Positions 49,615 to 58,864 of a stretch of DNA of 64,000 nucleotides are shown here, piece after piece. The notes beneath the pieces were generated by a model. It saw nothing but the letters and a program-made list of their open reading frames with translations, did no database searches and was not told the origin of the DNA. The stretch is taken from contig CM036248.1 in NCBI GenBank assembly GCA_020698575.1, forward strand, positions 11,809,729 to 11,873,728. The letters are read 5' to 3'. The translations under genes were made by a program, and so were the position numbers. The stretch is from Bostrychus sinensis (taxonomy: Eukaryota > Chordata > Actinopteri > Gobiiformes > Eleotridae). Position 1 is the first letter of the stretch, and every line of letters starts with the position of its first letter.

Positions 49615-50650
49615 GCCGGAAACAATTGATAAACAGAGATTAAAACCAAGCTTTATTGATATTTTTGCTACATTTGCATTCACTATCAATGAGATTATGA
49701 ATGAAGTCTACAAATATATGTGTGTTTATTGTACTTGTGTTTGTGTTTTCCCAGTATAAGGCATAAAGGTTTTAGGATTTCAATTTAACAAAACTCAAGG
49801 CAACATGTAACCAGCCAAAATTGTTATAGTACTGGTTGAATAAAATATTGGCAGTATGTTGACTCTGTTGTGCAAACATTGGATAAGCAAAGATTAAAAC
49901 CAGCTTTATTGATATCTTGCTACATTTCTTGAAAATACTACATCTCTCTGGTGGAAACAATCAATAAACAAAGATCAAAACTGGCTTTGGTGATCTTTCG
50001 CTACACTCTTATTCAATATTTATGAGATTATATATGAAGTATACAAATATATGTGTGTACTTGTGTTTGGGTTTTCTCTGTATAAGTCATGGACAAAATT
50101 CAAGGCAACATGTAACCAGCCAAAATCATTATAGTACAGGTGAAATAAAATATTGTCAGTATGTTGACTCTGTTGTGCAAACATTGGATAAGCAAAGATT
50201 AAAACTGGCTTTATTGATATTTTGCTACAGCTGCTTTCAATACAAGAATGAAGCACAAATATATCTGTGTATATAAAACCTAGCTTCAGAGTACCTTTAT
50301 CCAGTTTTAGGATCACTAAATTTAGCCTATACTTGTTATATACAACAGTATCTCTCTGGTTGAAACAATCGACAAACAAAAATGAAAACTGGCTTTGCTG
50401 ATCTTTTGTTACACTATTATTCAATATTTATGAGATTATATATGAAGTATACAAATATATGTGAGTATATACAGTATAGCCTACTTACACTGTACTAGTA
50501 CTTGCACCCAGAACTTCACTAAATTTAGTCCTGATACATTTTTTATAAATTTTACCTGTTATATACGGTATCTTCTTGGTGATAAACAAAGATTAAAAAC
50601 TGGCTTTATTGATATTTCATTACACTTTTATCCAATCGTATGTGTGTGAT
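49615..50650 (+). repeat. locally amplified complex tandem array
   Basis: A core like aaacaaagattaaaactggc followed by tttattgatattttgctaca recurs at about 49630, 49886, 49966, 50188, 50370 and 50582. A longer unit of about 304 bp, with acatgtaaccagccaaaat, is present twice (from about 49797 and 50101). AT-rich, not a coding array. Confidence 0.8.
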
Positions 50651-51735
50651 TAAAAATAAGTACACATATTTTGTGTGTATATCTGATATATAGATAGCAA
50701 CCACTTGTGTTCTGGTCTAAATTAGTATACAATATGTTTGTATGTTGTAGGTTACTTACATAGTACTTGCATCCAATCGTTTCTGACTATATCATTATTC
50801 TCTGTCTTTGTCAAAAAAACAAAAGAAAAAAACAACAACACTTTTTTAATTCAAGACAATTCAAAACCACATTTAGAAAATTTTTAAACTTTTAGTTAGA
50901 AAACTAAAACTTTTATTTAGTATTTATCAGATTGAATGAGAGCAAAAATAATTGTATAGTGGTTTACATAGAGTCTAGTTGTAGTAATTGCTTAGAGATA
51001 TATTTTCATGTTATACAGTGTCCAATTTGAGTGTATGACATAGAGTAAATGGTATTTTGATTTAAGATACAGTGGTTTAACCAATGTTTTTAATATTTTT
51101 ATAGTTTTGGTTGAAAAACTCATATCCAACATGTATACAACATCTTTTTCTTTGTAACTTCAACATCCAATCATATCCTGCCTTGGCCATGACTTTTAGT
51201 GTCAGTAGTATTAGTGAGTAGCGATCTTAATTGACACTTAAAAAAAATTATTGCAGTGAATTTGCACCTAATTTGTCGCTGTCTCGTTTAGCAGCCGATG
51301 CTTATTTATGCAGAGCAGATCTGTGTCGATCTCTCCATGTGTCAGCTTGTCAACACAGCGGCTACATTAGCATTGTGGCAAAGCTGTGAGCCAAGCTGTG
51401 ACTCGCAGACAGCACACTAGCTAGGAGTGTGCCGCTGAGTGCCAGCAAGCGCTAACCGTGCATGTGGAAGAGCAAGAGAAGAGAGGAAGGAGTCGCTCAT
51501 GTAGGCAGCAAGTTCACTTAAAGGAGATAGAGGTAGACAGGCCAGACAGAGTATCAATGATAGGCCAAGTATTGCTTTCTTTTATCAGCTTTTCCAAATG
51601 TCTTTTTCTAGCGATAAGGCAGCATGAATAAATGAGTAATAAATGTATCTTATCTTGTTCAATTAATGTGTGTACAGTCTTTTGTGTGATTGTGTGGTAA
51701 ATCTTTAACAATGCAGTGGACAAATAGGCTCAGAT

Positions 51736-51989
51736 CAGTGATACTCAAACTTTTCACTGATGGACTAAAAAGAGCCTTAGTCTTGACTCAACAAAGTCTG
51801 AAACTCGGGATAAAAAAGGGATTAACACAAAAATGTGCATAACTTAAAAAATAAACAGGGTCTAAACCGGGTGTAAACCAAGGCTAAACCAGAACTAAGC
51901 TAGGTTTAAGCCTGGACTAAATCAAGTCTAAACCAGGTCTTAGTCAACGTACCATCAGTGGAACCTGTACCCCAGTTTGAGAACCACTC
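51736..51989. mobile_element. hAT-like MITE, same family as 58865-59459
   Basis: Left end CAGTGATACTCAAACTTTT, right end CAGTTTGAGAACCACTC. Flanking 8-mers gctcagat and ggacagat agree at 6 of 8. The interior contains the aaaccaggtctaaaccagg motif array. Confidence 0.7.
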
Positions 51990-52195
51990 GGACAGATATT
52001 CTTTATTGCATCCATAGACCAATTTCGATCACAACTACTAAAGCCCTGCCTTCAATGTCTTGTTTGTCTCAGTCGACCAGGTCAAAATAATAAAAAACAT
52101 CCAAGACAAATAATAAACTTCACCTTATCATCCTAATAATGTCCTGTTGTCTTCTTTCTTCCTGTTTTTTTTCTTTCTTCTCCCAGGGCAGCAGT

Positions 52196-52501
52196 ATGTC
52201 TGATCCCAAACCCAGCCAGCGTTTCCATAGCCTGAACGCTGAGCAGGTGGAGGTGCTACATCAGGTCCTGTCCGACATCGTCCCTATCCATGGGCGCGGC
52301 AACTTCCCCACTCTGGAGCTGCGACCACGGGACATCATCATCGCTGTGAAGGCCAGACTGCAGAAGCAAGGCATCAGCGTGCGGGATGTGCGTCTGAACG
52401 GCTCCACGGCCAGCCACGTCTTGGTCAGGGACAACGGGACCAGCTACAAAGATCTGGACATCATTTTTGGAGTGGAGCTGCCCAGTCAGGAGGAGTTCCA
52501 G
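52196..52501 (+). CDS. tent5d: tent5d coding exon 1 (start of nucleotidyltransferase domain)
   Basis: 102 codons, MSDPKPSQRFHSLNAEQVEV to LPSQEEFQ. Holds the GS motif (LNGS) and the DxD pair (YKDLDIIF). The exon itself begins at 52187 after a polypyrimidine tract and cag. Donor gtaggg at 52502, phase 0. Confidence 0.94.
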
Positions 52502-55500
52502 GTAGGGGACACACCAGAGTACTAGGCAGGCCTAATATTTATGAACTATGCCCAAATGTTATAGCCATATTGATTTTTCAGCTGTTTTATTAGTGTCAGC
52601 CCTGCAATTATCTGGCCATCGTCCAGAGTGTACCCTTCCTAAGGCCCTTAGTTCCTGGGATAGGCTCCAGTCAACCATGACCACACTTGGGATTAAGCGG
52701 AAAAAGACAAATTAATTTATTATTGACTTGCTTGGAAGAGACAGTTTTCTACCCACCTACAGCATTATTTGCAGTCATAGTAATCAGTGACAGTGTAAGG
52801 GGGGTGAAGGTTAGGATGATTCCAAGGGCTCGCGACCAACAGAGTCCCAGAAAAATCTTACAATAATAATATAAGGTCAGCTTAGTTTGCCCACGTTATA
52901 TCTTTTCAGGGGGGCCGTATAACCTGGCAGTGCCTCTGATAGCAAATGTTTGAAGATCCACAGTCATCCAGGCAGTCACAATCAAAACAAGGTTTAAAAA
53001 GAGTATACAACATTACAGTTTGCTCTATCAGTACTATCAGAAGTCTACAAACTCATTTTTAAACTCATTTAGTTGTAATGTTCAAATTGCAGTATATAGA
53101 AGAAAAGAGAAAGTTAAAAAAAAAGTACTCAAATGGCAGTACAATAACTGAGGTCCACCCATCCATCTTCTTCCGCTTATCTGAAACCGGGTCGCGGAGG
53201 CAGCAGTCTAAGCAAAGATGCCCAGACTTCCCTATCCACAGACACCTCCTCCAGCTCTACCGGGGGGACCCCAAGGCGTTCCCAGGCCAGCCGAGAGACA
53301 TAGTCCCTCCAGCGTGTCCTAGGTCTTCCCCGGGGCCTCCTCCCAGTGGGACATGCCCGGAACACCTCCCCAGGGAGGCGACCAGGAGGCATCCGGAACA
53401 GATGCCCGAGCCACCTCAACTGACTCCTCTCGATGTGGACTCCGAGCTCCTCCCGTGTGACAGAGCTCCTCACCTTATCTCTAAGGGAGCGCCCAGCCAC
53501 CCTGCGGAGGAAACTCATTTCGGCCGCTTGTATCCGGGATCTTGTCCTTTCGGTCATGACCCAAAGCTCATGACCATAAGTGATAACAATAACTGAGGTA
53601 CCACATCAAATCGTCTGCCTGCTAGTATGCTGTGATTTGCATATTAATTTGGCTTAGGTTTTACACCGGATGCCCTTCCTGATTTAACATTCTCCATTTA
53701 TCCAGGCCTGGGACTGTCACCAGGAGGCTTGTGACTCCTTGTGGCTGGATTTGATCCCTGCAGGAGACAAGTACTAGTATTAATAAATTGATAAGCCTAG
53801 TTTTCAGTCATAAAAATTCACCAATTCAACTAGGGACTTCAAAATCAACTATTTTAAATCAAACGGTCAGAAACAAAGCAATAATATAATTCATTTAGTT
53901 ACTGTGATGCCATTAAGCCATAACTATAGCATACCATACCATTAAAATATTCATTCATTTTCTTCTTCCTGTTAGGGGTTGTGGGTGACTGGAGCCAGCA
54001 ACTATGGGTCTTAGGCGGGATACACCCTGGACAGTGGTCATTTTAGTCGCATTTTAGTCTCAGAGACACACAGAGACCATACACGCTCACGTTCATACAC
54101 TACAGAGGCAACTGAGATTCTCTAACTTTTTTTATAATGAGACCAAATACTATAATGCTTGCTGTAAGCCTCCCTTAAGCCTACAATGTGCTCAAAGTCT
54201 ATTAAAGATTTTACACAAGGCCAGGAGGTTGCCTACACCAGCTTTACCTCAGCTCACACTGCTTTATTATCTTAAGCACAGTACTCAGTGTCTGCTCTCT
54301 TTGCAGTGTTGCTCTATTGATTTTTGTGCTCTTAATAAAAAAGTCATTCTAATCCTAACAACACTACAATTTCCTCAATCGATACTATTGGTAGAGGTCT
54401 TATCTGTAGTAATTTCATGAAACAAGGAATATTGCAGTGGGATTTGGGTCGGTATTGGTTGTGATGCTGACAATTATTCTCTTTGTAGGTGATAAAGGAG
54501 GCAGTGCTGGGCTGCTTGTTGGACTGCCTGCCCACTGGGGTCAACAAGGAGAGGATCAGCAGCGCTACGATGAAGGAGGCCTATGTCCAGAAAATGGTCA
54601 AAGTCTTCAACGAACACGACCGCTGGAGCCTCATCTCTCTCTCGAACAACAGCGGCAAAAACCTCGAGCTCAAATTCGTCAGCTCATTAAGGCGGCAATT
54701 TGAGTTCAGCGTGGACTCTTTTCAGATCATCTTGGACCGTCTCCTCGAGTCCTACATGCAGAAGGACTCCCAGCGCAAAAATAAAAGTGTTGACCTTAAA
54801 GAGCACCCAGTAGATAATCAGAGCAAGCAGTCTGGCTCTTCACTTAAACAAGCTGAAATGGAGAAGTCTAGCCAAACGGTGCGGACGGATAAAGTGCATG
54901 AAAAGGAGTCTCAGACCGAGCTCTCTTTGCAAAATGATGTTTCAGATCAAACAGAAGACACGCTTCAGGAAGAAAACAGCAGTGAAAAAACACCTGTGGA
55001 GATGACAGAAATTGCTGAACATACTGAAAATGTCATCTCCGGCCAGACATCTTCAAATGAGCTTTCCGAGCAGAGCAACACAGAGGAAACTAAAAATGAG
55101 ATTTTGGACAAGATCGAATGCCCGCAAATGGCAGAACACTCAGTCCAAATTCAGGCGTGCGATGACAGGGAAACACTATGTTCAAATCAGGAACTGTGTG
55201 TCCAGAGCGAGCCGTGTAACCACTCAAAAGAGGGAGAGCTAACAGAGCAGATGGGACAATTTGAGCTGCCAGAAAGCTCGAATAAAAGTGAGACCGACCT
55301 GGCAGAGGAATCACTCAGTAATGGACACTCAGATGAAAGGCAGTGTTTAAACCAGGAGCTTAAAGGGAGCGAGGAAGAAGATGAAAAAAACACTACTACA
55401 AACGCTAACATATCCTCAAATGCAAAGCCCGAGCCACCCGCAGATGAGAGAAATGTGGAAAGCGAGACAGGAGAGCAGATAAGAACAGAGAGTGAAGATG

Positions 55501-57530
55501 AGAGCGAGAAAAATGAAATGACAGAAGAGAGTTTAGCTTCAAAAACAAAACACAAAGACACGCCGAGTTCAGATTGTTCCTGCCCCACCTCTCCGAATCT
55601 TCAAGCTCACAATGCGCCGCCGACTGACACACTGGAGATTCCCCACACACTCCTCACAGACAGCTCAGAAAAATCAGATACTCAGGATATTCTACCCGCA
55701 CCACCCGGCCTTCTTCTTCTTCTCGACAAAAAGACCTCCAGTTTGTCTAAAGCCTCAGAGAGACTGTCTCACATGGTGGTGCTCAAACGCTCCTCTCCCA
55801 AACCGCCGCGAAGGATGTGCCGAAAAGTTTCCCCGACCACTCAGCAAAGTGAATCCATCCTGGCGCCATCTTCAGATCCCTCTCCATGCCCCAGTCCTGA
55901 ACCCGAAGAAGCCTCAAAATCACCTCCTGTTTTAGATTCAGCCAAAACAGACAATCCCAACACTTCCACCACTAACCAAGATCCAACCGTAGACCTTACC
56001 TCATCTATTATTATAACGCAAAATTCACCCGCAGATGATTTGTGTGAAAAAGCATCTCAAGATACACCAGCTCCACAAACTGACCCCACCATTTCAATAG
56101 AAACTGCCTCTGCACCAATACAATCAGACCCCCTAGACTTATTACCCCCTGATAAGTCTGAAACCCCCAAATCCCTCGAAAATACCTCAGAAGTTGAGCT
56201 CAGTGATGAAGACAACAGGAAAATTCAGGACATAAAAATAGACGTAGACGAAGCGAAGGATGTCCCGCTCAGCCCTCAGTGCGTGACCCCTCCCGTGCCC
56301 TGCCTCGCCCCTCCCGTCCTGAGCTTCTCCGCTCCATGCTTCACCCCGTCGCCCCCTCCGAGCCTTAGCCCGCCGCCTTGTCTCACGCCGCCGCCCCACT
56401 GCATGAGCACGGTCAGCCCCTCCACAAGCTTTAGTTCCGCTCCCTTGAGTTTCAGCCCTACCTCGTCCTGCCTGAGCTCGCCCCCATACCTCACGCCCCC
56501 CATGCTCAGCCTCAGCCCGCCGCCACTGTGTCTAAGCCCGCCCCTCCTCTGTCTGACTCCTCCGGTTGACTCAGCGGACCTAGTAGCTCAGGTATCGGCA
56601 GACATAGACGCGCCTTTGATTCTCAACACAGCCAGTAGTGAGGAGCACATGAAAGAGCCTGCCACTCAGCAAGGAGCTCCCCTTTTAGAGACAGTGGATA
56701 AAAAGGAAGCCGATTATATCTCCACGCTGCCTCAGGGCTCCAAACCTGTGTCTTTCCCCATCACTATTCCCAACTCCGCCTCAAATGTGCTGTCTCAGTC
56801 TCTAGACCCAGGGGAATCCGCTGCTCAGAAAGTTGACGAGGTGCCGAGGGTGATGCAAGAAAGCAAAAATGCCTCCGAAGTTACCATGCCTGAATCAAGT
56901 AACACATCTCAGACTTCAATCGAGTCTGCCCCGGATGTGGAGGTCCTGGCAGAGAGCATGTACGGGGATTTCGAGGCCGCAATGGACCACCTACGCTACA
57001 GACTCATAGCGACTAGAAATCCAGAGGAGATCCGAGGCGGTGGGCTTTTGAAATACAGCAACCTGTTGGTGAGGGACTATCGACCAGCCAGTGAGACTCA
57101 GATAAAGACTTTGGAGCGCTACATGTGCTCTCGTTTTTTCATAGACTTCCCCGACGTGCAGGAGCAGCAGAGGAAGATCCTGTCTTACTTGAAGAACCAC
57201 TTTATCGGCGAGGAGCGGAGCAAGTACCAGTATCTGATGACACTGCGTCGCGTGGTAGACGACAGCACAGTGTGTCTGATGGGACACGAGAGGCGCCAGA
57301 CCCTCAACATGATCACGGTGCTGGCCCTGAAGGTGCTGGGAGAGCAGAACATTATCCCCAATACGGACCACGTGACCTGCTTCTACCAGCCTGCCCCGTA
57401 CATCGCCGAGCACAGCGCCCCCTACATCACAGAGCCCAGCTACTGCAGCTACTACATTCCCCAGGGAGGGTCTGCCCTGCTGTACCAGCCGTACCCTTTA
57501 CACCTCCACACACAGACGGGACTGGTCTAG
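52196..57530 (+). CDS. tent5d: TENT5D/FAM46D-type terminal nucleotidyltransferase with a giant internal insertion, 2 coding exons
   Basis: Join 52196-52501 and 54489-57530: 1115 aa plus stop. Family role (TENT5/FAM46): non-canonical cytoplasmic poly(A) polymerase that lengthens mRNA tails, with a nucleotidyltransferase fold. Residues 1-191 match the catalytic half: VPIHGRGNFPTLE, LNGS (67-70), DLD with presumed metal ligands D86 and D88, AYVQKMVKV, WSLISLSNNSGKNLELKF with the third acidic residue E162, and RRQFEFSVDSFQI. Residues about 920-1115 match the C-terminal half: ESMYGDFEAAMDHL, EEIRGGGLLKYSNLLV, LERYMCSRFFIDFPD, CLMGHERRQTLN and VTCFYQPAPYI. The TENT5D assignment over A/B/C rests on YKDLDIIFGVELP, SLSNNSGKNLELKFVSSLRR and ALKVLGEQNI plus the tbx22 neighbour. 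Odd: residues about 192-919 have no counterpart in the usual 390-440-aa proteins. The start at 52196 follows the acceptor at 52186; an in-frame ATG at 52139 lies in the intron. Confidence 0.93.
52590..52720 (+). mobile_element. SINE tail fragment
   Basis: gtcagccctgcaattatctg, agtgtacccttcctaaggcc, gggataggctccagtcaacc and aagcggaaaaagacaaat are the usual 3' half of the fish tRNA-type SINE. Lies in the tent5d coding intron. Confidence 0.65.
53155..53585 (-). mobile_element. LINE 3' end, reverse, flanked by a 14-bp target duplication
   Basis: Same family as 30110-30768. The complement encodes MTERTRSRIQAAEMSFLRRV, RSQLRWLGHLFRMPPGRLP, GRPRTRWRDYVSRLAWERLG and EVWASLLRLLPPRPG in one open frame (53177-53557), so it is a fairly young copy. 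The 14-mer ACAATAACTGAGGT occurs at 53141-53154 and 53586-53599. 5'-truncated. Confidence 0.88.
53645..53757 (-). mobile_element. retroposon fragment (aagggcatccgg family), reverse
   Basis: ttttacaccggatgcccttc, ctccatttatccaggcctgg and gactccttgtggctggat in complement, 60 bp after the LINE insertion. Confidence 0.6.
53950..54130 (-). mobile_element. SINE tail fragment, reverse
   Basis: Complement of the SINE 3' half: gggtgactggagccagcaac, ttaggcgggatacaccctgg, and acagtggtc for the removed-water consensus. Lies 360 bp before tent5d coding exon 2. Confidence 0.6.
54489..57530 (+). CDS. tent5d: tent5d coding exon 2 (rest of catalytic region, insertion, C-terminal half)
   Basis: 1013 codons in one uninterrupted frame, acceptor ctctttgtag, stop TAG 57528-57530. 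Begins VIKEAVLGCLLDCLP directly after EEFQ of exon 1. Conserved parts are 54489-54755 and 56940-57530. The 2.2 kb between them stays open in this frame only. Confidence 0.95.
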   Translation: MIKEAVLGCLLDCLPTGVNKERISSATMKEAYVQKMVKVFNEHDRWSLISLSNNSGKNLELKFVSSLRRQFEFSVDSFQIILDRLLESYMQKDSQRKNKSVDLKEHPVDNQSKQSGSSLKQAEMEKSSQTVRTDKVHEKESQTELSLQNDVSDQTEDTLQEENSSEKTPVEMTEIAEHTENVISGQTSSNELSEQSNTEETKNEILDKIECPQMAEHSVQIQACDDRETLCSNQELCVQSEPCNHSKEGELTEQMGQFELPESSNKSETDLAEESLSNGHSDERQCLNQELKGSEEEDEKNTTTNANISSNAKPEPPADERNVESETGEQIRTESEDESEKNEMTEESLASKTKHKDTPSSDCSCPTSPNLQAHNAPPTDTLEIPHTLLTDSSEKSDTQDILPAPPGLLLLLDKKTSSLSKASERLSHMVVLKRSSPKPPRRMCRKVSPTTQQSESILAPSSDPSPCPSPEPEEASKSPPVLDSAKTDNPNTSTTNQDPTVDLTSSIIITQNSPADDLCEKASQDTPAPQTDPTISIETASAPIQSDPLDLLPPDKSETPKSLENTSEVELSDEDNRKIQDIKIDVDEAKDVPLSPQCVTPPVPCLAPPVLSFSAPCFTPSPPPSLSPPPCLTPPPHCMSTVSPSTSFSSAPLSFSPTSSCLSSPPYLTPPMLSLSPPPLCLSPPLLCLTPPVDSADLVAQVSADIDAPLILNTASSEEHMKEPATQQGAPLLETVDKKEADYISTLPQGSKPVSFPITIPNSASNVLSQSLDPGESAAQKVDEVPRVMQESKNASEVTMPESSNTSQTSIESAPDVEVLAESMYGDFEAAMDHLRYRLIATRNPEEIRGGGLLKYSNLLVRDYRPASETQIKTLERYMCSRFFIDFPDVQEQQRKILSYLKNHFIGEERSKYQYLMTLRRVVDDSTVCLMGHERRQTLNMITVLALKVLGEQNIIPNTDHVTCFYQPAPYIAEHSAPYITEPSYCSYYIPQGGSALLYQPYPLHLHTQTGLV
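54756..56939 (+). other. in-frame ~730-residue low-complexity insertion in TENT5D
   Basis: Residues about 192-919, placed between ILDRLLESY and LAESMYGDF. About 192-450 is acidic and polar (Glu, Ser, Gln, Asn, Thr; SEQ, TEE and ESEDESEKNE runs). Around 515-549 is a more structured-looking piece, with a PPGLLLLLDKK motif and a basic patch (KRSSPKPPRRMCRKV, about 535-549) that could be a nuclear localisation signal or RNA/14-3-3 contact. About 550-697 is Ser/Thr/Pro-rich with VDLTSSIIIT and IKIDVDE, which resemble SUMO-interaction motifs. About 698-796 is Pro/Ser/Leu/Cys-rich with repeated CLTPP, CLSPP and LSPPP. No known domain was recognised. The unbroken frame argues for translation, but an unannotated splice inside it cannot be excluded. 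Confidence 0.85.
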
Positions 57531-57840
57531 GGCTCATTCGGTAAACACAGAAACAGCTGAGCAAATGAAACAGCACTCAGTGAAATAAAATCTGGAGAAT
57601 AGATTATAATCCAGGGATAAACTGTTGGTCTATAATAGACCTCTGGTGGCGGGATTGAATGGGTTTCTCAGTAAACTCCGTAAGGATGTAATATGATTAT
57701 ATGTAATTATGTGGGATTTGTGGGAAAATAATAATTCTTCCGATATTGTTAAAATTTCAGAAAATGCCGTATGCACTGCATGAGTCATCGGCCTTTGGTC
57801 TCCCTGGGAAACCAACTGTGCCGCTGACACTCACCGATAC

Positions 57841-57880
57841 ATAAACACACACAAACACACACACACACATACACACAACA
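57841..57880. repeat. (CA)n microsatellite in tent5d 3' flank
   Basis: Interrupted acacac run about 310 bp after the stop codon, possibly inside the 3' UTR. Confidence 0.9.
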
Positions 57881-58864
57881 CAAACTGTACATAGACACAC
57901 ACATTTGCAGGTCCTTGATTCTTGTAAACTTTTCCATGTTCTTACTGTGTCGTTTGTTCAGAACGTGGACTTTTGCCTGTGGTTGATATTGTGCATGGAT
58001 CATAGGACTGTTCTCTCACTGCCAAATACTGTGTGACTACTATGCTTCTTAACAGTTCAGTGTATCTCTGTTATTTACTAAAGAGTCGTATTTTGAGCGG
58101 TTAGTCTACCAGTGTGTACAGTACTCTACACGCACGCACAGCCAAACACAGACACACAATTGTATGCACACAAAATTAAACAATGCATGAGTAGCTTACT
58201 ATTTAGACCACATACAGAAGTCCAAGCAAAGGCTTTTAACTAAATAAAAATATCTATTTTTGCAAGAATTTCCAAGATTATACTCAGTGGTAAACACGTG
58301 GTTTGTTCCTATGTGGTAAATGCCAACAACAATGCCTTTGCAATAGACTGTACAGTGTAATGGTTACAGTACATTGTGTGAAAAAAAAAACAAAACACTG
58401 CATTGTTTTCAGGTTCCTTGTGTTAAGATGTAGTGCTTGGTTCCTTTCCTCTGTGGAGTCCTTTCTGTGAAGTACTGTACAATCTAGTGTTCGGTTTATT
58501 TATCGCTGATGTTTACTTATTGGAGATGGAAACCATCTTTGGGTCATCTCAAAATGTGACAGACAATGATCTGTCAACAATGGTTTACATTTAATTTTAT
58601 CCTCCTGCTTTTTCTATGGCTTTGTTCACACTGGACCGAAAAGTGGCCCGGATTTGATTTAGTTTCTTTTGGTTTTAATTGAATTTGGTTTATACGCAGC
58701 ATATTGGCCCTGTCCACATATAAGAAAGCTTTTTTGCTAACTTTGTTCTTTTGCTAATGCTACATGCCAACCTTTAAGGTTTCAGAAAACACTTTCTAAA
58801 AGCTACCAAGACTTTTGGTTTTGGTTTACTTTAGTTTAACAGTAGTTTACACAATAGCCTAGAG

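Larger units (their letters stand above)
47842..52186 (+). other. tent5d: presumed 5' UTR intron of tent5d
   Basis: If the donor at 47842 is used, this 4.3-kb stretch is intronic. It holds a second possible exon ending at donor ctg|gtaagagc (GT at 48630), a retroposon fragment (48768-48945), a CA microsatellite (49218-49248), a locally amplified array (49615-50650), and an hAT-like element (51736-51989). Confidence 0.5.
52502..54488 (+). other. tent5d: tent5d intron between coding exons
   Basis: 1987-bp GT-AG intron, phase 0, densely packed with retroelements: a SINE tail (about 52590-52720), a LINE 3' end with target duplication (53141-53599), a retroposon fragment (53645-53757) and a SINE tail in reverse (about 53950-54130). 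Confidence 0.85.

Noticed and set aside
52139..52195. In-frame upstream ATG giving a longer TENT5D N-terminus (MSCCLLSSCFF...)
   Set aside because: This stretch is a pyrimidine-rich tract ending in a clean cag acceptor at 52186, so it is intron; family similarity begins after the ATG at 52196.
53078..53596. A + strand frame of 172 codons rich in Pro/Arg
   Set aside because: It is antisense to the LINE; the minus-strand frame carries the reverse-transcriptase C-terminal motif.
54756..56939. The TENT5D insertion as an unspliced intron
   Set aside because: It stays open for about 728 codons in the correct frame with coding-like composition, and no matching strong donor and acceptor were seen at its edges. 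RNA evidence would still be decisive.
55090..57413. Several long reverse-strand and alternate-frame open frames over tent5d exon 2
   Set aside because: Shadows of the coding exon; low-complexity repeats in other frames with no family similarity.
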